Below, in pieces: positions 8,761-17,514 of a stretch of 64,000 nucleotides of DNA (positions are counted from its first letter, which is position 1; every line of letters begins with the position of its first letter). Source of the stretch: Methylomonas rapida (lineage in GTDB: Bacteria > Pseudomonadota > Gammaproteobacteria > Methylococcales > Methylomonadaceae). The stretch spans positions 2,418,001-2,482,000 of the forward strand of contig NZ_CP113517.1 in assembly GCF_024360925.2 (NCBI RefSeq), written 5' to 3'. The position numbers and the translations under genes were made by a program. Under the pieces are notes generated by a model. That model made no database searches, was not told the DNA's origin, and saw only the letters and a list, made by a program, of their open reading frames with translations.

Positions 8761-10737
8761 TCAATTTCCTTGATCAGCCAAAAGTGCGCGAAGCTGGCCC
8801 AAGTGCTTGAGTGCTTGCTCGAATTTCATTTCGTTGATTAGTTTGCCCAATGTCTCAAAGCGAGGGGCGACCGGACTGCCATCCAGCAGGTTTTGTATGA
8901 GTTTGAATTGAGTGACGGCATTGAACATATGTTTTTCTAATAATCGTTCCAGTTCATCCAGTAAATCATGCATTTCCGGATGCCTGGCCATAAAAAGCCT
9001 TTCTTCGCCAAGACAGGGTACCTCGACTGCTTCAGGCAACAGGGGATGGGCAAAATACTTCAGACAAACATGGTTTATAACACGCCGATCCAATGGTTTG
9101 ATCAACACATCGTCCATTCCGGCTTGCCGAGCGCGTTCACGCTCAACCTCAACCTCATTGTCAGCGTCGAGCAGCCCTAGAATCGACACGCGAGCCAGGC
9201 TTTTTACCGCTTCTTGGTCACGAATTCTGCGCACCCAGTCGCAGCTTTCGCTGTCATCCATCCGGCAGGGCAAAAAGATCAAGGCATGACCCTGCATTTT
9301 GGGTATGCAGTCCAAGGCAGCTTCGGCATTGGTCACGCAAGTAACAGAAATTCCCGGAACATCGAACATTGCCTGAACGCGGGCGCAAAATGCTTGATCC
9401 CGATCGACCAGCAATATCGAATATTCAGCCGGCTCGGGCGAACAAGGCTGTTGGGGCTCCAGCATGGCCCATGAAAAATTTGGCTCATCTTTTTCGACGC
9501 GTTGAGTCGGAATGCGAAACCAAAAACGGGAACCCTGGCCTAACTCGCTGTCGACCCCGGATTGACCTTGCATCAACTCGGCAAAATGTTGCACCAGCGA
9601 CAAACCCAAGCCGGTGCCGACATACCGCCGTTTGGAGCCGCTATCGATCTGGCTGAAAGGTTTGAATAATTCATGCTGCTTATCCTTGGCGATGCCGATG
9701 CCGCTATCGCTCACGCTGAATTCCAAAACGACCTGGCCATGCTCCCGCGCGAATTCGCGGGCTGCGATACTGATTGCGCCGTGATCGGTAAATTTGATCG
9801 CATTACTGACCAAATTGGACAACATTTGCCTGATGCGCAAAGGGTCCAGCCTATAATCCACATTTTTTTCGCCATGCCAAACGGCATCGATTCGCAAACC
9901 TTTTTGCTGGGCGCTCCCCAGAAACAATGCCAATACGTCTTGAAGCACCTGGCGCGGATTGACCGCGGAAAATATCAATTCCAGGCGATTGGCTTCTATC
10001 TTGGACAAATCCAGCACATCGTTCAACAGCGCCAACAGGGTATTACCGGAAGATAAAATCGTTTTCGCGCATTCCCGGCGCTTTTCATCGACACATTGCG
10101 GCGCCGCCAACAATTGCGCCATCCCCAGAATGCCATTCAAGGGCGTGCGTATCTCATGCGACATCGTGGCCAAAAAGTTACTTTTGGCCTTATTGGCGGT
10201 TTCCGCGATCCGGGTCTTGATTTGATTGTTGAAAATCAGCGCCATGTGCGAAAAAAACGGCTTTAGGTATTCGCGCATCTGCGCCGTGCCGACCAAGTCT
10301 GCCATCTTGATGGCGCCGATGAATTCTTTGCCTACAAGCAAGGGCATCACCCAGGTGCAAGCGACGGCCGCTCGGTTGTTTTTCAATAGGGTATGATTCA
10401 AATCGCTGAGCTGTTCAATGAAGCGATGATGCTGAAATACTTGCGCCACCAACGGATCTTCCAAAATCTGGACGACGCGGCGCTCGCCCAACAAGTTGGC
10501 GAAGTGAATCACGCCGTCGTCCAGATAATAAATTTCCACGTCGCTGCCGCCCAAATTCGCGCACAACGCCAGCATCAAGCTTTCCAGAAAACTGTCGACG
10601 CCGGCCACGGGATTCAATTGCTCGACCAGATGCAAGACCAAGAATAAATTGGCTTTTTGTTCGGACAATTTGCGCACGCGGTGTTCCAGATGGGCGACAC
10701 GCTCTTGCAATTCTTGATAAGTGGGTTCTGGATTCAT
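8761..10737 (-). CDS. GAF-type hybrid histidine kinase with degenerate receiver
   Basis: 658 residues, cytoplasmic. An N-terminal coiled coil (residues 5-30) leads into a GAF-like sensor domain (30-175), then HisKA with the phospho-acceptor His194 in SHEIRTPLNG, then a HATPase domain (N box SNAIKF, G1 DSGIGIA, G2 GTGLGLS). A receiver-like domain follows at about 439-560. In it the segment that should read LxxxD reads HALIFLPCRM, with Pro490 where the Asp belongs, so it cannot be phosphorylated in the usual way. The last 90 residues are helical without a clear Hpt histidine. It overlaps the DUF1638 gene by 4 bases and probably phosphorylates the REC-GGDEF-EAL protein. Confidence 0.92.
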   Translation of the reverse strand: MNPEPTYQELQERVAHLEHRVRKLSEQKANLFLVLHLVEQLNPVAGVDSFLESLMLALCANLGGSDVEIYYLDDGVIHFANLLGERRVVQILEDPLVAQVFQHHRFIEQLSDLNHTLLKNNRAAVACTWVMPLLVGKEFIGAIKMADLVGTAQMREYLKPFFSHMALIFNNQIKTRIAETANKAKSNFLATMSHEIRTPLNGILGMAQLLAAPQCVDEKRRECAKTILSSGNTLLALLNDVLDLSKIEANRLELIFSAVNPRQVLQDVLALFLGSAQQKGLRIDAVWHGEKNVDYRLDPLRIRQMLSNLVSNAIKFTDHGAISIAAREFAREHGQVVLEFSVSDSGIGIAKDKQHELFKPFSQIDSGSKRRYVGTGLGLSLVQHFAELMQGQSGVDSELGQGSRFWFRIPTQRVEKDEPNFSWAMLEPQQPCSPEPAEYSILLVDRDQAFCARVQAMFDVPGISVTCVTNAEAALDCIPKMQGHALIFLPCRMDDSESCDWVRRIRDQEAVKSLARVSILGLLDADNEVEVERERARQAGMDDVLIKPLDRRVINHVCLKYFAHPLLPEAVEVPCLGEERLFMARHPEMHDLLDELERLLEKHMFNAVTQFKLIQNLLDGSPVAPRFETLGKLINEMKFEQALKHLGQLRALLADQGN

Positions 10738-11354
10738 GCGTCTTGGCTGAGACGTTGTTGTATCGCATCGGCCAGCACCTGTTCCAGGTGGTCGAGCGTA
10801 ACGTCCATCCAGGTCAGCGGCAGATCGACGAAATCGGCGGCAATTTGCGCCGCTTCGGTGAAGTCGCCACTACACGGCGTGCGCACGGCGACCATGTATT
10901 TATGGCTGCTATGAAAAATGTCCCGAATCACCTCGACGTTATCGCCAAAACACGCCGTGATCATCGGCTTCCAGGTCAAGGCCCAATCTTCCAGCAAAAA
11001 ATAGGCGCCCTTCTCCAGTTCTTCCATGAACTTTTCGTAACCCAATAATTGCACGATACAATTCTGCCCCTCGGTACGGCAGGTATGGTGGTCGTGTAAA
11101 AAGTTTTCCATCAAGGGATGGCAACTGCCATACAGCACCACGGTTTTTTCCCCGCGCTGTTCGCGTTCCGATAAGCTTGTATTCAGCTCGTTCGCCAAGC
11201 GATTGAAATAATTGTGTAACGCCGAATCCAGGTATTGGGTATGCACGTTCCAATGATTTTTTTCGATCAAGCGATCGACTTCCTTACGCAAAATACCGCA
11301 ACCCACCATGGTCAACGGCGTTTGGTTTTCTGGATGCAAGATAAAATGCTTCAT
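10734..11354 (-). CDS. DUF1638 protein of corrinoid methyltransferase operons
   Basis: 206 residues. The N-terminal FILHPENQTPLTMVGCGILRKEVDRL and the central VVLYGSCHPLMENF and WALTWKPM segments match the DUF1638 family, whose genes are repeatedly found beside corrinoid proteins and RACo-type activators. The function is not established. Cysteines at GCG, GSCH, HHTC, NCIV and TPCSGD could bind a metal or cobalamin, but no signature is clear. The gene overlaps both neighbours by 4 bases, so it is translated together with the methyltransferase and the kinase. Confidence 0.8.
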   Translation of the reverse strand: MKHFILHPENQTPLTMVGCGILRKEVDRLIEKNHWNVHTQYLDSALHNYFNRLANELNTSLSEREQRGEKTVVLYGSCHPLMENFLHDHHTCRTEGQNCIVQLLGYEKFMEELEKGAYFLLEDWALTWKPMITACFGDNVEVIRDIFHSSHKYMVAVRTPCSGDFTEAAQIAADFVDLPLTWMDVTLDHLEQVLADAIQQRLSQDA

Positions 11355-12379
11355 CGCAAACTCCCATAGAGATGGGCGGCATCCAGCATGGCCCGGATAT
11401 TGGCTTCCGGCACCGCCAACGACACCACGCCGGTACCGAACAGAAAATGCCCGCCGGGCTTGCCGATGTCGAGGATACGCTTGACTTCCTCCCGGGTTTG
11501 TTCGGGCGTCCAGTGAATCATCTTGATGTCGTCGATGACGCCGCAGGTCAGGCCGCGGGTATCGATCAAACGTTTGGCTTCGGGCAAATCGGCCAACGGG
11601 CTGATATAAAAGGTTTTGATACTCAGTTCATCGAAAACCATGTCGATGACCTCGTTGAAGGGCGACATGCCGCAATAATAAACCAGATCATCGGTTGCCC
11701 CGCCTTGCAGGTCCCGCTTCATCCAAGGCAACACCAGGCTTTCTATCATCTTTTTGCTGACGAATTGCGGCGACCCGAACGGCGTGGAATACACCAGTAC
11801 ATTGGCGCCGACCGCCCGCAGCGCGGCAATGTGCTGCTGGACGAAATCCGAACATTTGCGCAATAACTCATCGCGCAAATCGAACGGTCCCAACAAAAAC
11901 AATTCCATCCATTTGTCCATGCCCATCAACATAGACGGCAAGGTGGTCGAAGCGGTAATGTAGGCGCAAATGGGGTGCGTATTGCCTACTTCGCGGCGCA
12001 AGACGCTCATGCAATCGGCCACGGCCTGCCAGGCCGGATGCCGGGTGATGTCGGCGGGCACTTCGAGTTTGGCGATGTCGTCCAGATGCTTGATGACGAA
12101 ATCGGCGACATTGGGCACACCGTCGTCGGCAAACAGAATGTCGTTACAGCCCAACAGCTCGGCCTCCTTGCCGACGTAATGCAGGCTCCAGACGTTATCA
12201 TGGCCGTAGCGTTCCAGCAGCTTCAGTTGCGCTTCGGCGACGTACTCGCCTTGGCTGAAATAATCCCTGGCAGGCATGCCCAGCAATTTCGGGCCTTGAT
12301 CGAGCAAATTGCAAAAAATGGGGATGCGCGGAGCCGGCGTACCGTTGATCGCCGCACCCAATATTTCCAAAGGCGTCAT
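11351..12379 (-). CDS. UroD-fold (MtaA/CmuA-like) corrinoid methyltransferase
   Basis: 342 residues of the uroporphyrinogen decarboxylase superfamily, in the branch that moves methyl groups to or from corrinoid proteins (MtaA, MtbA, CmuA) rather than making haem. The C-terminal half carries LVYYCGMSPFNEVIDM, placing a Cys where MtaA-like enzymes bind zinc, and ends with GGHFLFGTGVVSLAVPEAN, typical of these methyltransferases. The haem-type HemE N-terminus is absent. It overlaps the corrinoid protein by 4 bases. No separate MtaB-, MtbB- or MttB-like substrate enzyme is nearby, so its methyl donor is unknown. Confidence 0.85.
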   Translation of the reverse strand: MTPLEILGAAINGTPAPRIPIFCNLLDQGPKLLGMPARDYFSQGEYVAEAQLKLLERYGHDNVWSLHYVGKEAELLGCNDILFADDGVPNVADFVIKHLDDIAKLEVPADITRHPAWQAVADCMSVLRREVGNTHPICAYITASTTLPSMLMGMDKWMELFLLGPFDLRDELLRKCSDFVQQHIAALRAVGANVLVYSTPFGSPQFVSKKMIESLVLPWMKRDLQGGATDDLVYYCGMSPFNEVIDMVFDELSIKTFYISPLADLPEAKRLIDTRGLTCGVIDDIKMIHWTPEQTREEVKRILDIGKPGGHFLFGTGVVSLAVPEANIRAMLDAAHLYGSLR

Positions 12380-13044
12380 ACTTTCACCTCCCTGATCAGT
12401 TCGGCTATGACCCTGGCGGCCGTCACGCCGTCGGGCGCCCAGGCATCGGCCCCGACCTTGGCGTAAAGTGCCGGGTCGAAGCGATAAGGCGCGCCGCCGA
12501 CCACCAGTTTGATCTTATGCTCCAAACTGCGCTCATGTAGCAGCTCCCTGACCTTCAGACTGCCGTTTTCACCGGTCGCGGTATGTACCATCATCGCCGA
12601 GATCGCAATGACCTGGGCCTCGTGTTCCACCGCGGCGTCGACGAATTGTTCCGCGCGAATGTTGATACCCAGGTCTATCACATCGATCATCATCGATTTC
12701 AGACAGCCCATCACGATGCGTTTACCCAACGAATGCAAGTCGCCATAAGCCGCCCCTATCACGACCCGCCCGATGATTTCGGGTGGTCTGCTGAATTTTT
12801 CCAGCATTTTTTCCGTGACGTCGGCGGCGATTTGCGCGGTCATGAAATGCTGGGCCAGATTCGAGTCGGTATCTTGCTCTATCCTGATCATCATGGCTTC
12901 GACCGCCGGGATTACCAGATTGAACACGATATCTTCGGGCGTATAACCATCGCTCAAGGCCTGCTCCACCACGGCCAGCGCCGCCTGTTTGTCGGTCTCG
13001 AACACTGCTTCGTTATAGGCTTCGATGTAGTTGGTTCGCATCAT
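12376..13044 (-). CDS. Methyltransferase cognate corrinoid (B12-binding) protein
   Basis: 222 residues with the two-part architecture of MtaC/MttC/MtbC proteins. The N-terminal helical cap domain (1-90) is followed by a Rossmann B12-binding domain. The cobalt ligand motif DxHxxG is present as GDLHSLG, with lower-axial His104, and the usual VVGGAP turn occurs near residue 190. It would carry a methyl group on cobalt between donor and acceptor. It overlaps both RACo and the methyltransferase by 4 bases, the arrangement expected for the activator, carrier and transferase of one module. Confidence 0.93.
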   Translation of the reverse strand: MMRTNYIEAYNEAVFETDKQAALAVVEQALSDGYTPEDIVFNLVIPAVEAMMIRIEQDTDSNLAQHFMTAQIAADVTEKMLEKFSRPPEIIGRVVIGAAYGDLHSLGKRIVMGCLKSMMIDVIDLGINIRAEQFVDAAVEHEAQVIAISAMMVHTATGENGSLKVRELLHERSLEHKIKLVVGGAPYRFDPALYAKVGADAWAPDGVTAARVIAELIREVKV

Positions 13045-14699
13045 GTGGGCTCCGGAAATCGCACGGGTTGCAAGCGTAAATGGTCGATGAAGCGGTCTTC
13101 GTAATCGGCGATACTGCCCAAGTTTACGACTTTTGCGCGTTCGACGATGATGGATAATAGAGCATCGGCGCCCGAATCGAGCAGCAGTTTTTCACAGCCT
13201 GCCAGACTGGCATTCGGCATCAATTTGAGTTTGGCGGCGGTTAGCGGCGGCAGCAGTCCGACCCGCATCGCGCTGTTCAGATCCAAATGCTGGCCGAAAC
13301 TACCGCATATCCAGACGGCTTGCAGGTCATCCACCTTCAAACCGGCCATAACCAGCAATTGCATCATGCCGGCCGCGGAAGAGGCTTTGGCGCGTTGAAA
13401 AACATCGATGTCGCCAGCATAAATCGCCGAATACGGATTGTCTGCTTGCAGGCAATAACCGCCATCGGCTTGCGGCTCGGTAAAGCGGCCGGATGGTTTG
13501 AGCAGCTTTTGTTCCAACAGCCCAGCCACCGCATCGATGAAACCGCTGGCGCAAAAGCCGCGCGCCGGCACGGCTCCTATGGTGTGCAACTGCCATTGAC
13601 CCTCTTGCAATACGACCTTGCTGATCGCACCCGCTTCAGCCGGCAGTCCGTTGCGCATGCCGACGCCTTCGAAAGCCGGCCCACCGGGCACCGACGTCGC
13701 CCAAAGCATCTGTCCGTCCCACAACGCGATCTCGGTATTGGTGCCGAAATCGGCCAACAGCATGGGCGCCGATTGTTCAGTAATGCCGGTGGCGAGCAGA
13801 TCGGCCAATAGATCCGAGCCGACGAAACCCGCCAATGGCTGGGTAATCCTGATCTCGGCATTGGGCATGCGCCAGGCACCGCGCCAGGCGTCCAGATCTT
13901 GAGGGATGCAGGCGACGGCTTGCATCCAGTTTTCCAATTCATACAAATTGTCGCCGCTATGGCCGCAAACCAGCGTCAGCATCACGGTGTTGCCGACGAT
14001 GACGACTGCGCCGATGGCTTGCAGAATCGCGCTGATTTCGCCGACATCCCGGCTCAATATGTCGCGAATCCCATCGATGATGGCCTTGCGTGCTTCCTGG
14101 CAAATCACCCGATTGTCATCATCCGTTAGACGTTGGGCGTCCAGCCTAGTCAGAATGTCCGCACCATGCGCGACTTGCGGATTGATGCTGAAACGGCTGG
14201 CGATGCGGCGGCCGCTCTGCCGATTCCATAATGACAAGCGAATGTGAGTGGTACCCAAATCAACCGCCACGCCATAGACATGCCGGTTAATGGCGGGATT
14301 CCCGGAAACCGCCTGGTAAAGCCGGTCAGCATCCAGGCTTTTCCAATCCGATTTGGGCGCGGGATTTTCCAGATACAGTTCCGCGTCGCTGTTCGCGCGT
14401 AATTGGCAGGCCAAGCGCATGCCCTTGGCCAAGTCGTCCGGCAAGATTTTTTGCTGCTCGGCCAGGGTGGGCGGATTGAATTCGCCGCTGACGATTTGTA
14501 TCAAGCAGGCGCCGCAAGTCCCCAAGCCGCCGCAGGCCGCCCGCACCCTGAGTTCGGTGCGATCCAACGCCTGCCGCATATTGACCTCGGGCGACAAAGT
14601 CAGTGTCAGACTTTGTTCCTGACTACGAAACGTTACGTCGAAATTTGCCGATTCGGGCGTATTGCTGTTTACGGCATCCATGAATGCCTCGAACCGCAT
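13041..14699 (-). CDS. Corrinoid activation protein, 2Fe-2S plus ASKHA ATPase (RACo-like)
   Basis: 552 residues. An N-terminal [2Fe-2S] ferredoxin domain has Cys56, Cys62, Cys65 and Cys98 (ACGGLGTCGAC, then RLACQL). A linker leads to the DUF4445/ASKHA ATPase region, starting at YGVAVDLGTTHIRL near residue 142 and containing LLADFGTNTEIAL. RACo and RamA proteins use ATP to push an electron uphill and rescue inactive Co(II) corrinoid. The gene opens the corrinoid part of the run, 28 bases after cheB. The frame opens at 14699, but the ATG at 14681 has a better GAGG ribosome-binding site. Confidence 0.9.
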   Translation of the reverse strand: MRFEAFMDAVNSNTPESANFDVTFRSQEQSLTLTLSPEVNMRQALDRTELRVRAACGGLGTCGACLIQIVSGEFNPPTLAEQQKILPDDLAKGMRLACQLRANSDAELYLENPAPKSDWKSLDADRLYQAVSGNPAINRHVYGVAVDLGTTHIRLSLWNRQSGRRIASRFSINPQVAHGADILTRLDAQRLTDDDNRVICQEARKAIIDGIRDILSRDVGEISAILQAIGAVVIVGNTVMLTLVCGHSGDNLYELENWMQAVACIPQDLDAWRGAWRMPNAEIRITQPLAGFVGSDLLADLLATGITEQSAPMLLADFGTNTEIALWDGQMLWATSVPGGPAFEGVGMRNGLPAEAGAISKVVLQEGQWQLHTIGAVPARGFCASGFIDAVAGLLEQKLLKPSGRFTEPQADGGYCLQADNPYSAIYAGDIDVFQRAKASSAAGMMQLLVMAGLKVDDLQAVWICGSFGQHLDLNSAMRVGLLPPLTAAKLKLMPNASLAGCEKLLLDSGADALLSIIVERAKVVNLGSIADYEDRFIDHLRLQPVRFPEPT

Positions 14700-14727
14700 C
14701 GGCTAGCAGGGATTATCGGCATGGCAT

Positions 14728-15822
14728 TTAGCCTTTCAAAAATCTGGCCCGGTTTGGCGCTCGGATGATGAGTTCCGGAATCGCCGACAGTGGCATTTCG
14801 CCATCGGTCGCGCCCAGTTTGACGGCTTCCTTGGGCATGCCATACACCACACAGCTGGCCTCGTCCTGCGCGACGGTCAATGCGCCAGTATCGTGCAATT
14901 CCTTCAAGCCGCGCGCGCCGTCGTCACCCATGCCGGTCATGATGATGCCCAAGGCATTTTTGCCGGCGGCTTGCGCGGTCGAGCGGAACAACACATCAAC
15001 CGAGGGCCGATGCCTGCTCACCAGAGGGCCATCTTTGATTTCCACCCGATACTGCGCGCCACTTCGTCGCAGCAACATGTGCTTGCCGCCAGGCGCGATC
15101 AACGCCAGCCCCGGAATGACCCGGTCGTTCTGTTCGGCTTCCTTGACGTTGATTTGCGACAGACTGTTCAAACGCTGGGCAAACGCGGCCGTGAACGCTT
15201 CCGGCATGTGCTGGACGATGACGATACCCGGCACGCTGCGGGGTAGCCGGGTCAAGATATATTCCAGCGCTTGGGTGCCGCCCGTCGAGGTGCCGATGGC
15301 GACCACGCGGTCAGTGGTTTCCGACATCGGCACCAAACCGCTGGGCGCAATCACCGAATCGGCATTCAATTTGGGCTTTACGTCCAGTGTTTGCTTTGCG
15401 GCGGTTGACAGAGTCCTGAAGCGGGCATGGGACGCGGCTTTGATCGCATCGGCGAGCAAGGTTTTGGAATCCTGTAAAAAGCCTTTCAGATTGACCGTAG
15501 GCTTGGTGATGATATCCACCGCGCCGGCGCTCATGGCCTGCATCGTCACTTCGGCGCCCTTCGCGGTCAGGGTCGAACAGATGATCACCGGTGTCGGATG
15601 TTCCTGCATCAGTTTCTTCAGGAAGGTAATGCCATCCATGCGCGGCATTTCAATATCCAGAATGATCACATCCGGCCACTCGACTTCCATGCGTTTCAAC
15701 GCAAAAATGGGGTCTGGCGCGGCGCCGATGACTCGAATGCCAGGCAATTCGCCAACCAATCCGGTCAAAACCTGTCTGACCACGGCTGAGTCGTCCACGA
15801 TAAATACTTTGATGTCTGTCAT
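14728..15822 (-). CDS. cheB: Chemotaxis protein-glutamate methylesterase/deamidase CheB
   Basis: About 364 residues from [11 protein letters not shown]; a further 27 codons are open upstream to 15903 but do not resemble the family. The receiver domain has its Asp in [13 protein letters not shown]. The C-terminal methylesterase domain has the catalytic Ser in GTSTGG, His in VQHMPEAF and Asp in MTGMGDDGA. It removes methyl groups from chemoreceptor glutamates, releasing methanol, when phosphorylated. It follows cheD and precedes the corrinoid activator. No cheA, cheW or receptor gene is adjacent. Confidence 0.93.
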   Translation of the reverse strand: MTDIKVFIVDDSAVVRQVLTGLVGELPGIRVIGAAPDPIFALKRMEVEWPDVIILDIEMPRMDGITFLKKLMQEHPTPVIICSTLTAKGAEVTMQAMSAGAVDIITKPTVNLKGFLQDSKTLLADAIKAASHARFRTLSTAAKQTLDVKPKLNADSVIAPSGLVPMSETTDRVVAIGTSTGGTQALEYILTRLPRSVPGIVIVQHMPEAFTAAFAQRLNSLSQINVKEAEQNDRVIPGLALIAPGGKHMLLRRSGAQYRVEIKDGPLVSRHRPSVDVLFRSTAQAAGKNALGIIMTGMGDDGARGLKELHDTGALTVAQDEASCVVYGMPKEAVKLGATDGEMPLSAIPELIIRAPNRARFLKG

Positions 15823-15927
15823 AGGCTCTTGCATCCCCGCTTGCATCTGGCTATCAGTTAAGGATTTGGTTGAAAATAATTTCCCGCGCTCCGGGCTCAT
15901 CAAGCGGAAGTTATTTCTGACGAAATC

Positions 15928-16524
15928 CTAAAAGAAATCAGCCTGACTTTTGGCTTTTTCACGTTCGTCGATATTTTTCTTCCAGTAACGACGCTCTTCT
16001 TTCTCGATCTGGCGTTCCTGGTTATCGGCGATCTTTTTGATGAATACGGAAAAATCGGTGCCGACAAAGTACACGTTTCTACCATGACTGCCGCCCAAAC
16101 AGGAACTGACCAGCGGAATTTTTTCGTTTTGTAAAAATGCCTTGATGAACTCGACATTGACGTCGCCGACGGTTTTTTGATTGTCCTTGTCCTCGCGCAA
16201 GCGCAAAACATTGCCACCGCCAAAACATTTGGCTTTGAGATGCAGTTTGTTGGCCCCCAGTTTCATCAAGCCGTTGATCAATAATTCCATCGCATAGACG
16301 CCATATCGACCCTCATCGGACTGGATGATGGGCACGTTATGAGCATGATGACGATAGGCCAGCAAAAAATGATTCATGCCAAACACCCGATTGACCGGAT
16401 CATACAGACACGCCGCGACGCAGGAGCCTAGCAAGGTGGAAATCACTTCCGGTTCGCGACTAACGTAATATTCGCCCGGATCGATAATGATGCGCCGGGT
16501 ATTCTTGAAAGGTTGCGCAATCAT
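15928..16524 (-). CDS. cheD: Chemoreceptor glutamine deamidase CheD
   Basis: 198 residues with the CheD catalytic core: Cys in STLLGSCVAACL (about residues 29-40), His in GMNHFLL and the GGGNV loop near residue 103. It deamidates receptor glutamines to glutamates so that CheR can methylate them. A charged tail of about 40 residues (KKIADNQERQIEKEERRYWKK) extends past the usual end of the domain. It overlaps cheR by 4 bases. Confidence 0.92.
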   Translation of the reverse strand: MIAQPFKNTRRIIIDPGEYYVSREPEVISTLLGSCVAACLYDPVNRVFGMNHFLLAYRHHAHNVPIIQSDEGRYGVYAMELLINGLMKLGANKLHLKAKCFGGGNVLRLREDKDNQKTVGDVNVEFIKAFLQNEKIPLVSSCLGGSHGRNVYFVGTDFSVFIKKIADNQERQIEKEERRYWKKNIDEREKAKSQADFF

Positions 16525-17327
16525 GGCTTGCGATAAATGGAGGGTTTGACGATCTGCAACAGATCGGTGACACGATACAGACTTTCCGAATGGCTCACAA
16601 AAAAATAACCGCCTGGCTTTAGCGCCGTTACCAGACGCTCGACCACCTGCTTTTTGGTATCCTGATCAAAGTAAATCAGCACGTTACGCAAAAAAATCAC
16701 GTCGAATTTGCCCAAATTGGGCGGCAATGGCGATTTCAGATTGACCTGATCAAAAGTGACCCGGTTGCGGATTTTGCCATCCACCCTGAAAAACCCCGCA
16801 TGCGACCTCACCCCTTTCAAGCAATATTTTTCCAAATACTGATTATCCATGTGTTCCAGCCTATCCAGCAGGTAAACACCTTTACGGGCGGCATCCAGCA
16901 CGCGGGTGCTCAAATCGGAGCCGAACACTTCCCATTGGCGCATCCCCAGGTTTTCCGCCATCACCATCGCCAGACTATAGGCTTCTTCCCCCGTGGAACT
17001 GGCGGCGCTCCAGACCCGGAAATGGTCGCCCCGCCATGGTTTTAGAATATGCTCCCGAAAAAACTCGAAATGCTTGGGCTCGCGAAAAAAATACGTTTCA
17101 TTGGTAGTCAAGATATTGACCAGGGTTTGAAACTCCTGCGGGTGCTCGCGGCCCGTCACCAGGCGGTAATAGTCGCCATAAGTGGACAGGCCGTAATAAT
17201 CCAGGCGCTTGGCCAGACGACTGGCCACCATGACCTTTTTTTCCGGCGTCAACGAAATGCCGGCGTAGTCATAAATCATGCGTCGAAAATACTCGAACTC
17301 TTCGGTGGTGATTGGAGAAATACTCAA
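16521..17327 (-). CDS. cheR: Chemotaxis protein methyltransferase CheR
   Basis: 268 residues. The helical N-terminal domain (1-75) ends at the NETYFFRE motif. The SAM-binding Rossmann domain follows, with WSAASSTGEEAYSLAM near residue 107, FGSDLSTRVLDAAR and the FLRNVLIYFD motif. There is no TPR extension. CheR transfers methyl groups from SAM to receptor glutamates. It is first in the nine-gene minus-strand run. Its promoter should lie in 17328-17406, between its start and a transposase remnant. Confidence 0.94.
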   Translation of the reverse strand: MSISPITTEEFEYFRRMIYDYAGISLTPEKKVMVASRLAKRLDYYGLSTYGDYYRLVTGREHPQEFQTLVNILTTNETYFFREPKHFEFFREHILKPWRGDHFRVWSAASSTGEEAYSLAMVMAENLGMRQWEVFGSDLSTRVLDAARKGVYLLDRLEHMDNQYLEKYCLKGVRSHAGFFRVDGKIRNRVTFDQVNLKSPLPPNLGKFDVIFLRNVLIYFDQDTKKQVVERLVTALKPGGYFFVSHSESLYRVTDLLQIVKPSIYRKP

Positions 17328-17406
17328 TTGATCCTCTGGGTCGATTCAAACAGCTTTGCAGTACATCCATCAACTTGGTCAGCCTCCCCGTCCAACGACC
17401 CCCCAA

Positions 17407-17514
17407 TCATGCATAGGAATGAACATGAAATAATCCATGCAAGTATTCGGTGTAGGTCCAGCGAAAAGGTTTGGCGAAGGTTTCATTGAAAAACGCGATA
17501 AACTGAAAAATACG
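17407..17514 (-). pseudogene. IS630-family transposase, C-terminal remnant
   Basis: Reading the minus strand from 17514 gives FQFIAFFNETFAKPFRWTY and then a stop at 17407-17409. This matches the conserved C-terminus of IS630-type (DDE_3) transposases, where FNxxxAKPFRWTY precedes the end. Everything upstream is missing; the sequence changes at 17515 to the end of another element, which probably inserted here. Confidence 0.65.

Noticed and set aside
14765..15931. 388-codon open frame opposite cheB
   Set aside because: cheB has complete catalytic motifs on the minus strand; the opposite frame has none.
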